Translations under genes and position numbers: made by a program
Shown: piece by piece, positions 6,799 to 10,908 of the stretch
Layout of the letters: each line of letters opens with the position of its first letter
Position numbering within the stretch: the first letter of the stretch is position 1
DNA from: JASJBU01 sp965372385
Lineage (GTDB): Bacteria; Pseudomonadota; Gammaproteobacteria; Chromatiales; Chromatiaceae
NCBI GenBank assembly: GCA_965372385.1
Contig: CBDVCD010000100.1
Coordinates: 1-10,908, forward strand
Length of the DNA: 10,908 nt
Direction of reading: 5' to 3'
Notes under the pieces: generated by a model
Seen by the model: the letters and a program-made list of their open reading frames with translations, nothing else
What the model was told of the DNA's origin: nothing
Databases searched by the model: none

Positions 6799-6902
6799 GG
6801 ATTGACCTATCTTTGAGATATCTATGACCGAGGGGGGATTGACCAACGGCCCTCTATCATACTTCACCTGGGGTCTCCGAGGTTAATAACCCTCCAGCAG
6901 CA

Positions 6903-6917
6903 CCCGCACTTTGCGGG
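6903..6917. promoter_or_regulatory. palindrome CCCGCA-CTT-TGCGGG in the maeB leader
   Basis: A 6-bp perfect inverted repeat with a 3-nt centre lies between maeB and gntR. It has the same arm and spacer geometry as the palindrome over the gntR -10 box, though the sequence differs. It could be a protein site or an RNA hairpin in the maeB leader; it is close to the GTG candidate start at 6867. Confidence 0.35.
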
Positions 6918-6936
6918 CATGAAGCTGAAAGCCAGT

Positions 6937-6948
6937 ATTGTCGACAAT
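6937..6948. promoter_or_regulatory. probable FCD/GntR operator 1 (ATTGTCGACAAT)
   Basis: This is a perfect 12-bp palindrome. Its core TTGTCGACAA fits the tnGTnnnACna-like pattern typical of FadR/FCD-subfamily operators. It lies 6 bp upstream of the gntR -35 box and upstream of maeB on the other strand, so it could control both genes. A second TGTCGACA is at 7002-7009. The assignment to the adjacent regulator is inference. Confidence 0.6.
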
Positions 6949-6953
6949 GTAAC

Positions 6954-6981
6954 TTGACAAACACCATATTATGCGAATAAT
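6954..6981 (+). promoter_or_regulatory. predicted promoter of the gntR gene
   Basis: A perfect -35 box TTGACA (6954-6959) is followed after 16 bp by AATAAT (6976-6981), a 5-of-6 match to the -10 consensus. Transcription would begin around 6988, about 35 nt before the ATG. The -10 box is covered by the palindrome at 6972-6986. Confidence 0.6.
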
Positions 6982-6986
6982 TCGCA
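6972..6986. promoter_or_regulatory. palindrome TGCGAA-TAA-TTCGCA over the gntR -10 box
   Basis: A perfect 6-bp inverted repeat with a 3-nt centre overlaps the -10 hexamer almost exactly. It is the position expected of a repressor operator. Its sequence differs from the TGTCGACA sites on either side, so a second regulator may bind here. Confidence 0.5.
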
Positions 6987-7001
6987 CCTTATGACTATTT
7001 T

Positions 7002-7009
7002 TGTCGACA
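7002..7009. promoter_or_regulatory. probable FCD/GntR operator 2 (TGTCGACA)
   Basis: This 8-bp palindrome repeats the core of the site at 6937-6948. It falls between the predicted transcription start and the gntR ATG. Two copies bracketing the promoter suggest cooperative binding or looping by one regulator, most simply the GntR-family product encoded just downstream. Confidence 0.5.
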
Positions 7010-7022
7010 TTCAGCCGATCCT

Positions 7023-7703
7023 ATGATGCTCGCCACTCAGAACGACACCACCACCCTGGCTGACCGGGTCTTCGAGACCCTGTGCGCGGCCATCGTCGAA
7101 GGTGATATTCCCGCCGGCAGCAAGATCAGCGAACCGGATCTGGCGAAACGCCTACAGGTCAGCCGCGCCTCCCTGCGGGAAGCCATCGGCCGGCTGGAGT
7201 CCTGCAACTTGCTGACCCGCAAAGCCAATGTGGGGGCACGGGTTGTGCAACTGGACAGCAATCAGTTACTGGAGATCTACCATGTACGGGAAGCCCTTGA
7301 GGGCATGGCTGCCCGGCTTGCCGCCCAACACATGACCGAGCAGGAGATCGATGAACTCAAGGCACTGGTAACCGAGCATGGTCGACAGATCGAGCAAGAC
7401 GAGGGTGACACCCACTTTCAGCATGTCGGCGATCTCGATTTTCACCTGTTGATCGTCCAGGGCAGCCACAACAGCCGCCTGATCAAACTATTCCATAACG
7501 ATCTCTACCATCTGGTGCGCATGTATCGTCATCAGTTCGACCTCACCAGCCAACGGACCAGACCCGCCCTCTTGGAACATTACTACATCGTGGAAGTGAT
7601 CGCGGCCGGCGACTCAGAGATGGCGGAGCTGATGATGCGCCGCCATGTGCGCGCCTCCCGGGAGAACCTGGAACGCATGCTTAAACTGGAAAGTGCTGAT
7701 TGA
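7023..7703 (+). CDS. GntR family transcriptional regulator, FadR/FCD subfamily
   Basis: The 226-residue protein has an N-terminal winged helix (about 10-76), including PAGSKISEPDLAKRLQVSR and ASLREAIGRLES, followed by a helical FCD ligand-binding domain (about 80-220). The FCD metal-site residues are visible: D137 and H141 in DLDFH, H186 in LLEHYY, and H208 in MRRHV. Proteins of this type bind a divalent metal plus a small organic acid. The gene lies between maeB (divergent) and aconitase (same strand, 244 bp downstream), so a carboxylate such as malate, citrate or a relative is a reasonable ligand guess. The start codon is the first of two adjacent ATGs, with no clear Shine-Dalgarno. The specific target and effector are not deducible. 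Confidence 0.9.
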   Translation: MMLATQNDTTTLADRVFETLCAAIVEGDIPAGSKISEPDLAKRLQVSRASLREAIGRLESCNLLTRKANVGARVVQLDSNQLLEIYHVREALEGMAARLAAQHMTEQEIDELKALVTEHGRQIEQDEGDTHFQHVGDLDFHLLIVQGSHNSRLIKLFHNDLYHLVRMYRHQFDLTSQRTRPALLEHYYIVEVIAAGDSEMAELMMRRHVRASRENLERMLKLESAD

Positions 7704-7751
7704 TCTTACTTAATTAATTGGCCGCACCCCAAGGGCATTTCCTGCGGGGCA

Positions 7752-7911
7752 CAAATGAACGCTAATAAACGCAAATGTTTTAAATTTTCTTGTTGTAGAT
7801 AGACCTGCTAACAAAAAGATTTCCGTTGCAGCAATTTTGTCGATTGCAGCAACCAGTTAGGTGTTACAACCAGTTGTGATGAAAAAATTAGCGTTCATTC
7901 GCGTTCATTTG
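7752..7911. repeat. 160-bp inverted-repeat element upstream of aconitase
   Basis: The 25-nt arm at 7752-7776 is the reverse complement of 7887-7911 with three mismatches, including a perfect 13-bp core AATGAACGCTAAT (7754-7766) against ATTAGCGTTCATT (7887-7899). Each arm itself contains repeated AACGC units. The layout, AT-rich with terminal inverted repeats and no coding capacity, suggests a miniature mobile or intergenic repeat element. No flanking target duplication was identified. It occupies most of the gntR-acn intergenic space, so the aconitase promoter must lie within or just after it. Confidence 0.55.
7826..7875. promoter_or_regulatory. paired palindromes and direct repeats upstream of aconitase
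   Basis: The 9-bp palindrome TTGCAGCAA occurs twice (7826-7834 and 7844-7852), 18 bp apart. AACCAGTT occurs twice (7851-7858 and 7868-7875), 17 bp apart. TTTTGTCGA (7835-7843) between the palindromes matches one half of the TGTCGACA site before gntR. The regular spacing suggests a regulator-binding array, but the sites could also be internal structure of the surrounding repeat element. Confidence 0.4.
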
Positions 7912-7947
7912 CGGATAATAATTCAACCTTTAGCAGAGATACTGTAA

Positions 7948-10215
7948 ATGATTTTTGATATCGACCTGATAAAAGACATCTACGCCAACTTCGACGGGCG
8001 CATCGCTGCCGCCAAGTCCAAGCTCAACCGTCCGCTGACCCTGGCGGAGAAAATCCTCTACGCCCATCTGTCGGACAAGGACAGCGTCGAGTCTTACCAA
8101 CGTGGTGAAGACTATGTCAACTTCGCTCCGGACCGGGTGGCGATGCAGGACGCCACTGCCCAGATGGCCCTGCTGCAGCTGATCAACTCCGGCCGCAAGA
8201 AGGTGGCGGTGCCCTCCACGGTGCATTGTGACCATCTGATCCAGTCGGACCAGGGGGCCAGCGCGGACCTGCCGGTGGCCATGGAGCAGAACAGGGAGGT
8301 CTACGACTTCCTGCAGTCGGTCTCCGACAAGTTCGGCATCGGCTTCTGGAAACCCGGCGCCGGCATCATCCATCAAGTGGTGCTGGAGAACTACGCCTTC
8401 CCCGGCGGCATGATCATCGGCACCGACTCCCATACGGTGAACGCAGGTGGTCTGGGCATGATTTCCATTGGTGTGGGCGGCGCGGATGCGGTGGACGTGA
8501 TGGCCGGCATGGCCTGGGAGCTGAAGATGCCGAAGCTGATCGGCGTCAAGCTCACCGGCAGGCTGAGTGGCTGGACCTCGGCCAAGGACGTGATCCTCAA
8601 GCTGGCGGGCATCCTCACCAGCAAAGGCGGCACCAACGCCATCGTGGAGTTTTTCGCCGCGGGCCCCGACCCCCTCCCGTCCACCGGCATGGGCACCATC
8701 TCCAACTGGGGCGCCGCTAGGGGCGCCACCACTTCGGTGTTTGCCTATGACCAGAAGATGTCCATCTATCTGAAGGAGACCGGCCGCGCTGAAGTGGCGG
8801 ATGCCGCCAATAAGATCAAGCAGCACCTGCGGGCGGACAGGGAAGTCTATGCCGACCCGGATAAATACTACGACCAGCTGATCGAGATCGATCTCTCCAC
8901 CCTGGAGCCTTACATCAACGGCCCCTTCACCCCGGATGCGGCCCATCCGATCTCCGAGTTCGCCAAGGTGGTCAAAGAGAAGGGCTACCCGGAGAAGCTG
9001 GAGGTGGGCCTGATCGGTTCCTGCACCAACTCCTCTTATGAGGACATCACCCGAGCCGCCTCCCTGGCCCAGCAGGCCATCGACAAGAAGCTGGAGGTCA
9101 AGGCGGAGTATATCGTGACCCCTGGCTCCGAACTGATCCGCTACACCTGTGAGCGGGACGGTGTGTTCGACAAGTTCACTGCCATCGGCGGCGTGGTGAT
9201 GGCCAACGCCTGCGGCGCCTGTATCGGTCAGTGGAAGCGCCACAATACCGATCCGGAGCGGAAGAACTCCATCATCACCTCCTTCAACCGCAACTTCGCC
9301 AAGCGTAATGACGGCAACCCCAACACCCATGGTTTCGTCGCTTCACCGGAGATCGTCACCGCCCTGACCATTGCCGGCAGCATGACCTTCAATCCACTCA
9401 CCGACACCCTGACCAACAAGGACGGGGAGCAGGTCAAGCTGGACGAACCCCAGGGTATGGAGTTGCCAGTGAAGGGCTTCGCGGTGGAGGATTCCGGTTA
9501 TCTGGCGCCCTCCGACAACGGTGAGGCGGTCGAGATAGTGGTCTCCCCTGATTCCAATCGGCTGCAGCTACTCATCCCCTTTGTTCCCTGGGATGGCCAG
9601 GATTACACCGGCATGCCGCTGCTGATCAAGGCCCAGGCCAAGTGCACCACCGACCACATCTCCATGGCAGGACCCTGGCTGAAGTTCCGCGGTCATCTGG
9701 ACAACATCTCCGACAACCTGTTGATGGGCGCGGTGAACAGCTTCAATGGCGAGACCAACTCGGTCAAGAACCTGCTGACCGGGGAGCATGACAAGGTCTC
9801 CAGCGTGGCGCGTGACTACAAAGATAAAGGCCTGAAATCCATTGTCATCGCCGAGGAGAACTATGGTGAGGGCTCCTCCCGCGAACATGCCGCCATGGAA
9901 CCCAGGCATCTGAACGTGGGCGCGGTGATCGTGAAGTCCTTCGCCCGCATCCATGAGACCAACCTGAAGAAACAGGGCATGCTGGGTCTGACATTCGCCG
10001 ATCCGTCAGACTACGACAAGATCCAGGAGGATGATCGTATCGATGTCATCGGCCTGACCGATTTTGCCCCCGGCAAGCCGTTCAACATCAAGGTCAGCCA
10101 CCAGGATGGCAGTACGGATGAGTTCCAGGCCAACCACACCTACAACGACCTGCAGATCGAATGGTTCAAGGCCGGCGGCGCGCTCAACCTGATCTCCAAG
10201 GAGCTCAAAGGTTGA
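7948..10215 (+). CDS. aconitate hydratase, mitochondrial-type
   Basis: Aconitase interconverts citrate and isocitrate in the TCA cycle using a [4Fe-4S] cluster. The 755-residue protein follows the mitochondrial-type (ACO2-like) family throughout and not the longer bacterial AcnA (about 890) or AcnB. Landmarks are DRVAMQDATAQMALLQ, VPSTVHCDHLI, FWKPGAGIIHQVVLENYA and GTDSHT. The cluster cysteines are C359 in GSCTNSSYED and C422 and C425 in ANACGACIGQ. The swivel-domain catalytic serine is in NYGEGSSREHAA (about 638-649). All ligands are intact, so it should be active. The ATG at 7948 has only a weak GAG upstream, and a GATAAT (7914-7919) could be its -10 box. Monomeric icd follows 174 bp downstream on the same strand. 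Confidence 0.95.
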   Translation: MIFDIDLIKDIYANFDGRIAAAKSKLNRPLTLAEKILYAHLSDKDSVESYQRGEDYVNFAPDRVAMQDATAQMALLQLINSGRKKVAVPSTVHCDHLIQSDQGASADLPVAMEQNREVYDFLQSVSDKFGIGFWKPGAGIIHQVVLENYAFPGGMIIGTDSHTVNAGGLGMISIGVGGADAVDVMAGMAWELKMPKLIGVKLTGRLSGWTSAKDVILKLAGILTSKGGTNAIVEFFAAGPDPLPSTGMGTISNWGAARGATTSVFAYDQKMSIYLKETGRAEVADAANKIKQHLRADREVYADPDKYYDQLIEIDLSTLEPYINGPFTPDAAHPISEFAKVVKEKGYPEKLEVGLIGSCTNSSYEDITRAASLAQQAIDKKLEVKAEYIVTPGSELIRYTCERDGVFDKFTAIGGVVMANACGACIGQWKRHNTDPERKNSIITSFNRNFAKRNDGNPNTHGFVASPEIVTALTIAGSMTFNPLTDTLTNKDGEQVKLDEPQGMELPVKGFAVEDSGYLAPSDNGEAVEIVVSPDSNRLQLLIPFVPWDGQDYTGMPLLIKAQAKCTTDHISMAGPWLKFRGHLDNISDNLLMGAVNSFNGETNSVKNLLTGEHDKVSSVARDYKDKGLKSIVIAEENYGEGSSREHAAMEPRHLNVGAVIVKSFARIHETNLKKQGMLGLTFADPSDYDKIQEDDRIDVIGLTDFAPGKPFNIKVSHQDGSTDEFQANHTYNDLQIEWFKAGGALNLISKELKG

Positions 10216-10251
10216 TTCTGATTCAACCACAGTAAGCTGCGATCCCGCTGT

Positions 10252-10336
10252 CCCCTCCCCCTCAGGGGGAGGGTTAGGGTGGGGGTGGGTGCCAGAGACC
10301 TCACCCCCCTCCTAGCCTCCCCCCCTTCAGGGGGGA
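10252..10336. repeat. C/G-rich dyad repeat between aconitase and icd
   Basis: CCCTCCCCC (10253-10261) and GGGGGAGGG (10265-10273) form a perfect 9-bp stem with a 3-nt loop. A second C-tract/TTCA/G-tract stem lies at about 10318-10336. The two halves are themselves imperfect inverted repeats of each other, with a G-rich run at 10265-10289 facing a C-rich run at 10301-10327. This BIME-like layout could terminate or stabilise the aconitase transcript. There is no U-tract, so it is not a classical intrinsic terminator. Confidence 0.65.
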
Positions 10337-10389
10337 TGAATCCTGTCGCCGGGCCTTGTACCGAATTAACAAAATATCAAGAGATCACC

Positions 10390-10908
10390 ATGACCACTTC
10401 CAAGATCATCTACACTGAGACCGATGAGGCCCCTGCTTTAGCTACCTATTCACTCCTCCCAATCATCAAGACATTCACAAATGCCGCCGGCGTAAGCGTG
10501 GAAACCAGGGACATCTCCCTGGCGGGACGCATCATCGCCAATTTCCCGGAGAAACTGACGGCGGAGCAAAAGCAGAGCGACGCGCTGGCTGAACTCGGCG
10601 AACTGGCCAAGACCCCGGAAGCCAATATCATCAAACTCCCCAATATCAGTGCCTCGATTCCGCAATTGCAGGCCGCGATCAAGGAGCTGCAGGTACAGGG
10701 ATATGATCTTCCAGACTACCCGGAAGAACCGCAAAGTGATGAAGAAAAGACGATCAAGGCCCGCTATGCCAAGGTATTGGGTAGTGCGGTCAACCCGGTA
10801 TTGCGTGAGGGCAACTCTGACCGCCGGGTGGCAGCGCCGGTAAAGGAGTACGCCAGGCAACACCCCCACTCCATGGGCGCCTGGAGCGCGAATTCCAAGT
10901 CGCATGTC
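10390..10908 (+). CDS. icd: monomeric NADP-dependent isocitrate dehydrogenase, 5' part (runs off the window)
   Basis: The enzyme converts isocitrate to 2-oxoglutarate and CO2 with NADP. From ATG 10390 the frame stays open to the last base, giving the first 173 residues of a family usually about 740 long. Diagnostic segments are KIIYTETDEAPALATYSLLP (5-24), VETRDISLAGRIIANFPE (37-54), IKLPNISASIPQLQAAIKEL (81-100), GSAVNPVLREGNSDRRVAAP (131-150) and HPHSMGAWS. The asparagine and serines of NISAS and the serine and arginines of GNSDRR correspond to substrate-binding positions in this family. It is unrelated in sequence to the homodimeric Icd of E. coli. GAG lies 6 nt before the ATG. It directly follows aconitase on the same strand, so the two steps citrate to 2-oxoglutarate are adjacent. 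Confidence 0.93.
   Translation, partial: MTTSKIIYTETDEAPALATYSLLPIIKTFTNAAGVSVETRDISLAGRIIANFPEKLTAEQKQSDALAELGELAKTPEANIIKLPNISASIPQLQAAIKELQVQGYDLPDYPEEPQSDEEKTIKARYAKVLGSAVNPVLREGNSDRRVAAPVKEYARQHPHSMGAWSANSKSHV

Noticed and set aside
7752..7911. CRISPR-like repeat array
   Set aside because: The repeated units are arms of one inverted repeat plus short duplicated motifs; there is no series of equal direct repeats with unique spacers.
7930..9330. 466-codon open frame on the minus strand opposite aconitase
   Set aside because: It is antisense to a fully conserved aconitase, in a GC-rich gene where such shadows are common. Its translation is low-complexity (V, G, D, H-rich) with no domain.

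Overview
The window looks like chromosomal DNA of a gammaproteobacterium. The evidence is a minC-minD-minE operon, a DUF2956 protein, a MaeB-type malic enzyme of E. coli-like length, a mitochondrial-type aconitase and the start of a monomeric NADP-isocitrate dehydrogenase. A free-living or symbiotic sulfur-oxidising lineage (Chromatiales/Sedimenticola-like) is possible, but that is only an impression. There are no tRNA or rRNA genes, no CRISPR array and no recognisable transposase.

Layout. (1) 1-97: the unrecognised 3' end of an upstream reading frame. (2) 133-1371: a solitary Fic/DUF4172 AMPylator-like gene whose promoter is buried in a cluster of TCGGCTCAT half-sites. (3) 1612-1950, minus strand: a DUF2956 membrane-anchored small protein. 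(4) 1976-2145: a palindromic non-coding element (copy A) with terminal inverted repeats. (5) 2456-4300: minCDE, the division-site oscillator; minD starts at a TTG codon with a strong Shine-Dalgarno sequence. (6) 4308-4478: a second, inverted copy (B) of the same element, so the min operon sits between two inverted copies. (7) 4525-6798, minus strand: maeB. (8) 6868-7022: a divergent maeB/gntR control region carrying three palindromes. (9) 7023-7703: a GntR/FCD regulator. (10) 7752-7911: a 160-bp inverted-repeat element holding duplicated 9-bp palindromes upstream of aconitase. (11) 7948-10215: mitochondrial-type aconitase. (12) 10252-10336: a C/G-rich dyad repeat with G-quadruplex potential. 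(13) 10390 to the window end: 5' part of monomeric icd, running off the edge.

The right half reads as a central-carbon module. Malic enzyme makes pyruvate and NADPH from malate. Aconitase feeds isocitrate to an NADP-specific dehydrogenase. An FCD-family regulator, which usually senses small carboxylates, sits between them, with TTGTCGACAA-type sites in the shared maeB/gntR promoter region. The left half is cell-division and accessory material separated by repeat elements. No undescribed multi-gene system is evident. The strongest unusual signals are non-coding: the min-flanking inverted elements, the fic operator array and the palindromes around gntR and acn.
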